Below are positions 23,340 through 36,400 of a stretch of DNA of 64,000 nt, in pieces. The stretch is taken from NCBI GenBank assembly GCA_000181795.3, contig CM012954.1, positions 635,654 to 699,653 on the forward strand. Direction: 5' to 3'. Below the pieces are notes generated by a model that was given only the letters and a program-made list of their open reading frames with translations, had not been told where the DNA came from and did no database searches. This DNA comes from Trichinella spiralis (taxonomy: Eukaryota; Nematoda; Enoplea; Trichinellida; Trichinellidae). The position numbers and the translations under genes are program-made. Every line of letters starts with the position of its first letter. Position 1 is the stretch's first letter.

Positions 23340-25062
23340 AAAAAAGTAATTATAATTCTCGTGTCCCTGTGTGTGTGTGTTTGTATGTGCATTGCTGTGT
23401 GTGTGTGTGTGTGTGTGATTGTTTTATTTTTCATTTGTTGTTTGTTGTATTGTTTTTGCTGTCGTGATTTTTATTAATTTAATTCTGTTTGCATTTGTTT
23501 TACTATCATGGTTTGCTTCGTTTTATTGTTCGTTTGACGTAATCCATCGGAACTGTTGTTTTATTCACTCTTTTCATAGGCGTCCGGTGTACAATGTGCC
23601 AATCACTTTTTTTTATCATTGGCCACTTTTGTCCGGCTATCCAAGCAAGCTTTTCTTATATTTGCATCGTTTTCACGCCCATGCCTTCCTGCCTATATTC
23701 CTCTACTTTAAAAAGACGTTTACGTGTCAGCTTTTTTACGTGTATTTTTTTCTCTATATTATTATGATAAACATTTTCCGCAAGCTCGCAAAATGGTCAA
23801 TTAGAAAAAATTGTTATTGCATTCTGCTTGCACCGGACGTTTTTATGCTTCATTTTTATCAGCTGCGTGTGTGTTTGTTCGTTCGTTTATTTGTTTGTTT
23901 GTTTATATTAGGAAAATATTTTATAGACAGCATTTTTCTTTTGCTTGAAATGAAATAAAATTTTTACAAATGATGTCAGTTATTTTTAAATAATGAAGAG
24001 ATATTGAAGAAAAGCGTATGGGTAATTTGATAAATGGGTAAAAGAGGAAAGTATTGAAAAATACCAAAAAAAAAGTTTGAATATTTATTTTTGAAATACC
24101 ATACTGTAGAAAGGAATTGTTGCGCAAAGTTTTAAAAACATACTGTAGGTTTGAATTAATTTATAAGTACAAATTCTGAGATGGCATCAATTATTTTTTA
24201 TTAAATTACTCTGAAGAGTATTGGTTAAAGTTTTCGTTATTGTTTGCCTTATTTTTCAATCTAGTGAGCAACAGCCTTTGTGATGTTTGCTTTTGAAGAA
24301 GTTTACCAGTCAGAAGTTGACAGTAGTATTTTCAAATAGATAATGTTTTGTTGTTTGTGGTAGTAAAATTTGAAATTTGAACAAAATTCAATTGTCAACG
24401 CGAAGTGATATAAAACGCAGAGTAATTTTGTAAGAAAACAAATCCAAAAGTTGAATGTTGCGTTTACTGTAATAAATCATAAACTTAAAAAAAACAACAA
24501 CTGAACTTCACAATGCATATCAATGGAAGAAGACGGTGATTTTCAGGTCAAAACTGCAGCGCCGCCTGCAGTATCATCAATCGTACTGTTTGTGTTGATC
24601 AAAGCTGGATGCTAGTGATAAGAGCGCGTACGTCGTGGTATTATTTATACACACAGACGCAGACGCACGCACACACAACCACAAGCACAAGCACAGGCAG
24701 AAAGAATAGAACGAAAGAAGAAGAGAGTGGAGAAAGCAGGAAGAAATTTTCAAATGCTTATTTGTGATATGACGCTGTTAGTTGTTGGTTAATTGAATTT
24801 AAATTTCCATTTTCAGCCTTCACATCTTTATGATTTTAAACTATAAATAAACGATTTAATTGTCGAGAAGCAAAAAAAATATAAATTGAAAAGTCAATGA
24901 GAGAAAAAATTCTAACGATATTTTTCATATAGTCAACTATTGGTCGAAAGGTTTTAAAAACCAAAAAAAATTAACCACAACACGCCCACGCAATTTTGGC
25001 CAATTGTGTGAAAAGAGCGAAGGTGAAGTGGGAAAAAGAGAGACGAACATTTGAATTGTGCG
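23340..25062. other. BCL9-like 3' UTR and upstream region of the IP3 receptor
   Basis: A GT-rich stretch follows the BCL9 stop, with a long stop-poor but T-rich frame (23419-23958) that looks like 3' UTR. The region from 24600 to 24740 is rich in AC/AG repeats, and the ITPR start lies at 25063. No other gene seen. Confidence 0.45.
23395..23417. repeat. (TG)n microsatellite
   Basis: Run of TG dinucleotides in the presumed 3' UTR of the BCL9-like gene, preceded by a shorter TG run at about 23369-23380. Confidence 0.85.
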
Positions 25063-27397
25063 ATGAGCGCCGTCGACGTGTTCAGCAGTACATTTTTGCA
25101 TATTGGCGACGAAGTGTCACTTTACGCCGAAGGAAGCGACGGAACCAACGGTTTTCTTTCGACACTTGGGTAAGCAAAGTGAATGCAAAATGATAAAAAA
25201 CAAAAAATATATATATTTCATAATTTCATTTATTCATATATTTCAATAATCAAATTGTTGAATTGTGTGGTATTTTCTTTTTCATTTTTTGCTTTTAATC
25301 CGAATGATGAACTCAGTGAAAATGATAATTAGGCATTTGTATCGAGCGCAGAGATTGAATCAATCTTCTTTTCTAGAACTAAACTGATTTCAGTTTCTAT
25401 GTTTGTTTGTTTGTTTGTTTATTGTTTGCTAATTCTGTAAATAGCACACACACACACACACACACGAACATTATCTCAATCAAATCTTGTTGTACACTTT
25501 TTTCTCTTCTGCATCAGCATGAAATTCTTTCCGAAATTAAAATGCTCAATGTAATAGAAGAATAATGTTTACACATTTCTAATTGATGATGTTTTATCAC
25601 TTCTCTTATTCAAATTCGAAGGAAACATTGTTTGTGAATTCGATGCACATTTCTATGTGTATTTATTTATTCAATCGAATCAGTAAATCCCATTTGTAAC
25701 CAAAGTTCCTGCTTCCAACGCACACCGTGGCGTAGCTGTTGCTGAACAACACTGACCAGTTTTGATTTGACCAATATGCAAATTTTTTAAACCTTTCCAT
25801 TTCCGGGCAGTGAATTGTGTTGTCGTGGCAATAAAAATACCACCGTTGTTGCAAAGTTCCAATTTTAATAACGATTTGATTTTTTTCTTTCTTTTTTTAA
25901 CGATCACTTGGTAATTAACAATCTCACAATCTAGGTGAACAACCGTTTTTACATTTCACATCAATGCACAGTAGCGTTTAAGAATTTTTCACAAAACCGT
26001 GTCACGACATGAAATTACATTTGTGTTAACATCTAGTAACTTTTCTTGATGAATGACCAACCAGAATATAAAAAATAAACATGTTTTTTTCTAAAATATG
26101 ATTTCATTATTGAAAAAAAATTGTTCTATTTTCACGCAGATATGAACTTGATTGTCATTAACTGTTTTTTTTTATTTCAAAATAAAAACTCGGATAATTT
26201 TCAATTTCAGCCTGGTCGATGATCGTTGCGTCGTACGACCAGCATTTGGAACGCCTGAAAATCCGCCGAAAAAATTCCGAGGTATTTTAATTTTTTTATT
26301 ATTTTTATTTCTGTTTTGTTGTGTCTGCTTTTTCAACTGTGCAATGCATCATCATCATCACGTTGGCAACTTGCTTATGTTTTCTTTCTTTTTCTTTTGG
26401 ACAAAGCTTGAAAGCGTGCATCTTTGATAGATTTTATTTTTTTTGTGTTTTACACGTGTTCGTTTGGTGTTTCAATTGGCCGCTCAGCACAGATTCTTAT
26501 CTATCTGAACAATGCTGAACGAAATTCATACTTTTGTATTTCAAAAAAAATTTTTTTTCAGTCAAGTAATAACAACAATTTTATGATAATACTAATCAAG
26601 TTTATTTTCACTTTACGTGTGTAACAGTTTTTTCTTTTTATTATACCACAAAATACATTTTTCACCATTTGCGTGGGCGGAAAATTAAAAAAATACAGTA
26701 TACTCAGAGTTTGCAATTTCCTATGGTAAAACTGCCCGTTGATCGTTTGAATTATTTTACAATTTGAATTTGAAAAATTTCTCAACTTGAAACAATATTT
26801 TTTGCATTTTATATTTATTTTTTCTTTTTGCGTGCCTGCAGATTGTATTTTCAAAATATGTCCCGTACGACGGTACGCTGCGCAAAAGCAGCTCTGGGCA
26901 GAAGAGCGAACCAGGCAGACAAACGGAATGAGCTCGATGACATTGGACATGATGATGCGTCTTAAGGTGGAGACAATTTATTCAGAAATTTAAATTACAC
27001 TTCCAGCAAGTTTGTTCTATTCAAAATTAATACAGTTTAATTTCCGTGTTGAGGATGCTGCGGAAAAAGAACGAGAACAAAATCAGCTCGAATTTGAAAA
27101 AACGGTCGGTCAAATTGTCCAATACGGCACTACGTTGCAGGTGAGTGGAAATTTGAAATTTTGGTTCTCCTATATTTGACGGGAAAGTTGTACCTGAACC
27201 ATCTCAGTTGCTTCATGTGAAGAGCAACAAATTTTTGACGGTCAATAAAAAAGAACCAGCCAGAGTGGATCGCAACGCGATGAAGGTGACGTTGGATGCG
27301 CAAGGCAATGACGGGTCCTGGTTCACGGTTGAACCATTCTACAAGCTTCGTTCTTTGGGTGACAATGTGAGTAAAGAGGTTTCAATTATCACAACCA

Positions 27398-27435
<38 letters not shown>

Positions 27436-30400
27436 TATAGCTGTGCACAATTATAATTAATAATGCATTTGCAATTGTTTCGTTTTTTCAAATAGGTTGT
27501 TGCGGGAGATAGAATTTGTTTGGTGCCTTATTACGTTGCTCAAATTCTTGGCAGTCAAAAACATCAATTGCACGTTAGCAGTTTGTCCTTAGCTGAGGAC
27601 AGTGAAAGCAAGGAGGTGAGAAAATGTGTTATTTATTTTTTTGAAAAATAAGCAAAAAATATGTATTCTATAAAAAATCAACAGGTGAACTGTTTAAATG
27701 ATCAAACATGTTGGCAAGTGTTGCTATTTTTGGAATACAGAGAAAATTTGCCGGATGTTCTTAAAGGGGTAAAATATTTGAAATGACTTTTGTATTTGTG
27801 TGAATTTATTATTTTTTCTTCAAAAGGGTGACGTCGTACGCCTTTTCCATGCTGAGCAACAAAAATTTTTGACTCAGGACTCCCGAAATGGTGTGCAAAC
27901 TGTATTTTTAAGAGTAACAAAGCGGGACCAAGCCTTAGAAGCTACATCATCCAAAGCTCTTTGGGAAGTAGAAGTATGGAATTTGAAAAATTAATTTTTT
28001 TACACATATATTATTATTGTAATATTTGTATTTCATTTGAGGTCATTCAGCAAGAACCACACAAAAGTGGTGCTGCGAAATGGAGCAGCACGTTCCGTTT
28101 TAAGCACTTAGCAACAGACATGTATTTAGCTGTTTTGGAAGTAATTGACAAAAAATAATTTTTTTTATTCTTTCCAAAGAGAGGTGGTATTTTAATAATG
28201 CAGTAAGTTGAAGATGAAAATTGCTTAAGGATGAACAGTCGAAGAAAAAACCATTTCCAATGAGCAAAGAATTTAAAAAAAAGTCCAGCAAGTCTTCCAG
28301 CATCGAACCTACTTATAGTTTAGTATCGGTGATACCTGCATCTCCCAGGGATCCTGCTACGCTGTTTCAGCTTGATCCGACCACTTTAACAAAAATGGAC
28401 GCATATATTCCAAGGTATTTCATACTTTACTTTTTTTTACAAATTTTCACAAAATCGCATCGTAAATATTGTGCATATTACATTGATAGGCAATCGTACA
28501 TTCGACTCAAGCATGTTCAAACGAAAAACTGGGTTCACAGTACTACTACAAGATGCGATCCAGAGAAAGGGGATGAAAGTGTTATGCTTAAAGTGAATGC
28601 AATTTTTCAAGCATTCCTTTATATATCCTGCTATACTAATAATGATGAATCACTTTCTAGCTGGGTTGCTCAAACTGGAAGGAGGACAAAGAAGCGTTTG
28701 CCATTTTGTCAGTGATGCCGGGAGAGGTTCGAGATTTGGATTTTGCCAACGACGCTTGCAAAGCGTTGGCTGATTTTTTGCAACGCATCAGACATGGTCT
28801 GAATGTCATGAAAGAGAAAGGGTGACTTTTTCTTGTTGTTGCTTTTTTGCTATATTATTATTATTATTATTATTGATTCAATAATTTTTAGCATGATCAT
28901 GGAATTATTAGCAGAGTTGATTTATTTTGTGACCAATGCAAAAAATCACTTGGAAGATCCGCTGAAAATTAAACCCAACAAAGTGAATCGAAATCGGCAA
29001 AAGTTACTTCGAGAGCAGAAAGTGCTAGCACAAGTAAATTTACTTTTTGTCAATTTATTTATTTATTTGTTTGTTTATTTATTTATTTTGAGATTTTTGA
29101 TTTGCTTCGAGCACCGTTTGAGTCTCGTAAAGATCAGCGACCTCTTTTTGAAAATCCTTCGGTGCTCAGTAAGCCGGGAAATGAATCCTTTAAACGAATG
29201 TTTCAACTGATGTATACTGTTTTGCGATTTTCCCAACAATCGTATCGTCGAAATCAAGTAATTTAATGTGTTCAAATGGTGCGCTTTGAAAACCAGTGAA
29301 ATACTATTATTGTTCAAGGTTTACATTGCTGAGCGATTTATTGATATTCAGCATCAGATTGGTCACGGTTTGATGGCGGAGGATACCATTACAGCTGTAT
29401 TGCACGACAATGCTAAACTTTTGGAAACTCATGTGGAAAAAACTCATATTGAAAAATTTATCGAACTGGTGCGTCAAAATCGAGAAGGACGGTACTGTTG
29501 CTTTCATTTTTACACTTATTGTTACTATTATTATTTTTTTTATTATTATTTATTTATTTATTTATTAGATTTTTGGATTATTTAACTTTGTTATGTGTTT
29601 GCAAGAATGAAGCAAACAAGAAAATTCAAGAGCTGATTTGTCTATTAGTACTGAACGACGCCAATCGAGATATTCTTCTAGAAACAAGGTGAGTACAATA
29701 GTTTTAATGAAAAGGAAAAAAGAAAGCTGCTTTTCAATAATTATTAATTTTTTTTCTTGTTTAGGATGTTCGGCGATCAGGTTAGCTGGCAACGTGAAAA
29801 GAAGAACCACAATGAAACAGTTCAGTTTTGCTTATGTGTGTTTTTATTTGGATTTATTTTCAGGTTTTCATCGGTTGGCTCAACGATGAATCAGAAGAGT
29901 TGGAGAAATTAGCATACGAAACGATGAATTCACCCGAAGCTGAACGTATAGTGAACTATTACAAGCATCAGTTGGATTTGTTTTCGCACATGTGCTTGGA
30001 TCGGCAGTTTTTGGCCATCGACCCGCCAGCGAACAAACATCTACTAAATTTATCCCAAGAATTACCGATCAGTGTAATTTTGAGGTGAATGCATTTTTTA
30101 ATTATTTCAATTATCAAAAGTTATTGTTTTCAATTGTTGTTTCAGATGCATGGTCAATGAGAGGTTGCCGTATGATTTGCGTGCCAATTTTGCTCGACTG
30201 ATGCTGCATTTGCATGTAATTACGGATTTGCAAGAAGTAATGCCAGTCCGATATGCACGTCTTTGGAAAGAAATACCAGAAACTGTATCAGTTGAAAAGT
30301 GAATTTCATGTGCATATTTTTTTCTCCTTGTAATTTCTTTCAATACATTTCAGGTATACTAATGAAGAGATTTATTCATTCAATCAAAAGCAACGGCGTC

Positions 30401-33400
30401 TGTTTGCTCGCAGTCGTTTCACAGGTCTTCTCACGTACGTGGAAGAATATCTTCGCCACGTGAAAACGGCGAAATTTTCACACAAAGCTCAGAACGTATT
30501 CACATTAGAGGTTACTTCGATTACTTGTGTGTGCTCAACGTTATTATTATTCTTTCTTTTTTATCCATTCATTTCAGATTGTAAATTTGGCACATGCGTT
30601 GGTAAAATTTGGTTTTTACAGCTTGCCTGAGTTGTTGGTCTTAGCGCAGGATTTGCTAGATATTTTGGACAACTGTAGTTTGGATATGGAAGGAGTTTCC
30701 AATGGCGCAGTAGTTGGTAATTGTTATCGGCGCAACATGCTGCATTTTTTGCTGAGAGGTGATTTATTATTTTGCGTTATCTCTTTTCCTCCTAGGAGCC
30801 GTTGTTCCCAATCGAACAGAAGAAAATATGAAAATGGAAGTGAGCAGTTTTATTGAAAGTGAGAAACAGCCCTCTGATCACGAAGATGGAAAAACGGTGA
30901 ATTTGAAAACAAAATTAACCATTGTTGAAATTTTGCAAGTAAGCTCATTTGAAAAATTAAAATATGTAAAATTATTACTATGTCTTTTTTTATAGTATGT
31001 GCTCAATGTTCGTTTGGATTATCGTATCACTTATTTGTTGTCGCTGATCAAGAAAGAATACGCATCCAGTGATACAGGCGATGTTGGTTTTTATGAAGGT
31101 ACATTTGTATAATATTTTTTGTACAATAATTTTTATTGTGATTTATTTTTATTAGATTTGGACGATTTGAAAATTACTCAGTTTGCTCATGAAGTGTTTT
31201 ATTCGAAGTATGTTAGCAAATAAAAAAGTGTTGCTGTGATGTTGATTAATTGAATTGAAATTTGGTTCAGAAGTCATTGTGTGGAAGTGGACGTGGAAAA
31301 AGAAGATTTCAACTGTAGACTTGAACTGGGCAGAGAAAATGGCAAACAGTTGCTTCGTATTTTGCTTCAGCTAATGCTTTCTGATTATCCGCCGTTGATC
31401 AGCCTTGGTTTGAGCGTCTTTTATCAAAGCTTCAATCAAAGAAACGAACTTGTACAAGCACTGAAGCAGGTTTTGAATATTATTAATTTCATATCACATA
31501 TGTTACATATATGTATTTGTTGATTTGAAATTTAGTTACAATTGTTGGTATCTCAGATGGATGTACAAAATTACCAACAGGTGCATCGGGATTTGCTGTT
31601 GATGAAGAATCTGGTAGAAAAGAGTGAACTGTGGGTTTACAGTGCAAAGACTGGTTCACAGAAGAGATCGTTGTTTCCAATAACAAATGACAAGTTAATC
31701 ACTGTTATAATTAATAATTGTATTTTTATTTGTTGAAAGCTGAATATTTTCTTTTATTTTAGAAAAAGTACAGAAGATGAACCGTTACAACGTTATGATA
31801 ATGATCTCGTAGAGCTGATCAATGTTGAAGAAGAGAAGAAAAATATGATGAAGCTTTTCAAAGAATTAAACTGCAAATATCCGATGAGCAGTGAGCATTG
31901 CAGAAAATTGCTAAGCGACGTACTGTGTGCTTTGTGAAAAAAAGAAATATTTTCGTAATTTCTTAAAGTTATTAACATTACTTTTGTTTCTTTGTAGATT
32001 TTGAACAACTGGGTGAAGCTTTGCTACGCAGATGAACGACGTCCGGATGGGAGAAATCAGCAATTATTGCGCAACATGCGCGTTTATGAAGTTGTGATTG
32101 AATTTTTATCTATTCCTTTTGATAAGGTAGAAACAAGAAATTTGCATACATAATTTGATAAACTGATCAATTGTTTGCAGAAAATAGACTCTGAAATGCC
32201 AAAATTGTTCGATTTGGCGCATCAGTTTTTGTGCGGCTTTTGCAATGACAACGAGGAAAATCAGCGTCTGTTGCACCAACGCCTTTCGCTCAACACCGAC
32301 GCAAGCAAGTGCGACTATCTTGCCATTGAAGAGGTGTTTTTTTATCATTTGTTATGATGAATTTATTAATTTTTATTTTTCTAATTTGATGCAATAGCCC
32401 AGGGATATTGAAACGTTGTGCGCAATTTTCCGGGGAAATAGAGAACTCTGTGCCAATGTTAGTGATCAGTTGATTCAGCATGTGGTGCATTTGATCGAGT
32501 CTAAAGGTCGAAATGCAATTTTTCTCCAATTTTTGCAAACTTTGATTCCTGAAGAACGAACAATTTCTTTGACTCAAGAGAAAATTTCTCAAGTTGTACG
32601 TGCATTTTACATTTTTACAAACGGCATGCAACTATATTATTATACGATGAACTAAAGTTTTTTTTTCAACTAATTTCAGATATCTACATCTTCAGAAGAT
32701 GTATGTTTATTTTATACCGATAGTGCTGGTTTTGAGGCGATGATGTCGTTGATGAAGCAGAGTGTGGATTTGTCGGACTTGTGCAATCCTCTGCGTTATC
32801 ACATTGAATTGGTTCGTCTGTTAGCTTTGTGCACTGTTGGCAAGAACGTGACCACTGAATTGCAATGCGCCTCGCACATTCCACTCGAGCACATCGTCCG
32901 GGTGATCACTGATGAGCAGTGCTTTTATGAAATTAAGGAAGTTTATTTGCAATTTTTGCTCCATTGCTACATCGACACTGATGCCGACATGAAAGACATG
33001 TACTGTGACGATTGCATGGCGCAAATTCTTGCCAACGTTTTAGACGACGTCGAGCAGGTGCTGCTGTTGCTTGTTTAATACTTATTTAAATTTCATGAAA
33101 TTGATCGTTGTTTCAGCTCTACGAACGAGGACCGTCAATTAACGGCTCCGTGGAGCGTTACATTTGTCTGACTGTGACTAAATTGTTGATTTGTTTTTTC
33201 GAGCAACCCTGTGCTCAGTGTTTTTCAGATCCGAAGGTAAGCACCCGAAGCAGTATTTTGTTTTTGGAATATCTGCTTGATATATTTTGTAATATTTATT
33301 TATTGCTATGCATGCACGCTTTTTATAGCATGAGAATGGAATTTTTGGACGTTTGCTTGAAGCTCTTGGTCGGTTGCAAAGCATTGACTGGCTTCGAAGG

Positions 33401-36400
33401 CAGAACGCTATTTACAAATCAAATTTAATAAACTGTGTGGAAACGATGTGCAAATTTGGTAATGGAAAAAAAGTTTAGCGATAATTTATTTATTTTCGTT
33501 TCCGTGTTTCTGTTGGATTGGAGCTCATGATCAACGACTAGCCGTCACAGTGGACATGATCATGCGCAAGGAAGGCAAGAGCAGCAAATGGACAAAGTTG
33601 AAAAAGGCAAAATATTTTGTCACCCAGGCAGCTCACATGACACGCAAAGGCCATGATTTCCACAATATTGTCGACTGCTTTCATGTACACTTTGCAAAAT
33701 GGAATTTGTTTGCTTATTTATTATTTGATGTTCTTTGTTCAGGAGATTGTCTGTCGAATGGAAGATCTTTTCGGTCCCATGGCTCGTGCTGAAACTATGG
33801 TCGCAGTCGACGTACTCCACTATCCAGATTTGACATTTTACGATACGCAGTCTAATATGAAACGATACAGCGATGGTGAATTCGTGACCAAGTGAGTAAT
33901 TTTTGATATCGAAATGTATTCGAAGAAATTTTTATGAAAAATGCAAAGAAAAAAACCAACTTTTGCTGTTAAGGTTGATCAAGCACTGTCGTCTTTTGGC
34001 TTATGACAAGAACGAGCAGTTGTGCATTAAATTGTTGGACACGATCCGAAGTATGATTCCAGCAGAACAAGATTTAGACACATCGGTACGCATGAATTAT
34101 ACGATTCAATAAATTGATAAATATATAAGTAGTGTCGTAATTATTCAGACGATGAATTCTCGAAAAGATCTGCTGTTGCAATATCTGGGCATACACGGAC
34201 CAGGTAGAAGTGGCAAAGCGAAATCTTTCAAAGATGATGATCAGGAAAGATGGACGACAATGTTGAAAAAAATTTTACCCCAGAATATCACCAGCGTGCA
34301 GTGTTCATTGAATGCTGCCGGTGCTAGCAAGCTTGTGATCGACTTGATTGTTCACTGTTCATCGGAGAATATTTTCATTGCCGCTGTCGAATTGGGCAAA
34401 ACTCTTCTAGAAGGCGGCAATCGAGTTGTTCAGGTTCACGTTGAATTTTTATTTAATTTAAATTTAAATTTAATTTTTGTAGAATTCTTTTTTGGAATGT
34501 TTGACTAGCGGTGGCGTCGGTGAGAATTTTTTCCGTGTGTTCAATGAAAAAATGCAGCGAGCACAGAACAAGCTGCGCAGTTCGATTTTGAGTCGACGGG
34601 ATCGAATCGGTGGTTCACGAATGACCAGTCGTAAAAGCAAGTTCAATAAGCAAAGCAAAAAATCACAGACAAAAAAAGCATATTGCAGTTTTATTGTATT
34701 TCATTTTATTGATTCATTCATTCATTCATTGATCAGGTTCATTCATGAGCGGCAGCTCCCAAACATCTGCCGTTGGTCAAGCACACGATGAGGCGATTCG
34801 AAAAATTCAAGACCAACTTAAGCTGTGGTCAGATGACGACTGGGTGGGCGGAAGTGAATCCAGTGATATCAGAACCGAGCGATGTTGGCGTGAACAGGAC
34901 AAAGTGGATGCCGATTTTCTTCTTCCAGCCGAAGTGACCATCATGGAACCAATTTTGCGCCTACTGCAATTGCTTTGTGAAAATCACAATCCAGCTTTGC
35001 AAGTAAAAAATCATACCCGACTTTAACAGCTCATTGCTGTATGCCGTTTCAATTCTCGTTTATAGAATTTTCTACGTTGTCAAGAAAATCGTACAAATTA
35101 CAACATGGTCACGGAAACGTTGATGTTTCTGGACACCATTTGCGGAAGCACTAGTGGCAGTTTGGGACTTTTGCACGAGATCAATGAGCACAACGTATCT
35201 CTCGTTAACCAGGCGTTGATTTCGTTGACCGAATATTGTCAAGGTCCTTGTCATGAAAATCAGGTGATCAATAATCAGTCTGTTTAAAAATAAATTTTAA
35301 TATAAAGTATTGATTTTTCACTAAAAATAACACTCGACAACAGCAGTACTTTTATTTTTAGAATGCAATCGCCATGCATGAATCGAATGGTCTAGATATA
35401 ATAATTTCGTTGGTGCTGAATGAAATAATGCCTTTAGCGGAGAAAAATATACAACTTGCTTTAGAAATTAAGGTTCTCGAACGGTTATTCATTTATTTTA
35501 ATAAAAAAATATTTTATCATTATCTATTATTTACAGAGCAACGCGTCGAAATTGCTTTTGGCAATTTTAGAATCGAGAAACGATTGCGATAACGCTGAGC
35601 GTATTTTGCGAAATATGGCTCGCATGGCAGGAGGAGCTGAACAGCTAGTAATATTATCAATTAACAATTATGAAGAACATTATATATTTTATCTGTTTAT
35701 TGTACTTTGATTTTTCAATAGGTTAGCGCTATTACGGACGTGTTCAAATTGCCAGAAATATCTTTTAATCATTCTGGATATGCTGTAAGTAGAAGTATAG
35801 TGTCTTTTACTGCCCAGCAACCACAACAACAAAAGTATGCAATTGTATGATTATTATGATAATTATAATTAATAGGAAAAGATTGCTTCGCAATTTGATA
35901 CTCCAAAAATTGTATTTGAAACGAAAACTGACATCAACGGCAATCCAGTAGAAGAAAATGATGGCTATTGTGAAGTATCGCCGTCAGAAGTTGGGCATAA
36001 TATTTACATTTTGGCCCATCAACTTTCCAAATATTATCCAAAGTTGAACAGCATGCTCAAGCCGAGCAATGCTCGCGACGAAATTTCACGCAGTGCGCTT
36101 CAATTTTACACTGATCACACAGCACATATTGAGGTTTTGGTTTGGTTTCTCAATAAGACATATATATATACATTTGATTCGCATTTTCCACTTCTAGGTT
36201 GTTCGCAGTGACCGATCGTTGGAGTTGATCATTTTTCCAGTTCCCCATGTATGTAAATTTTTAACCGAAGAAACCAAAGAGAGGGTCTTTTTGAAAACTG
36301 AACGAGATTTGCAAGGTTCGAAAGTTCCTGAATTTTTCGCCAACTTCGACACATTGTACAATGAAATTGTTTGGCAACAAAAATTGCGAGGTACAAAAAC

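Noticed and set aside
23419-23958. 180-codon open frame downstream of the BCL9-like stop
   Set aside because: T-rich, Phe/Leu/Tyr-heavy, no family resemblance and no splice sites; best read as 3' UTR.
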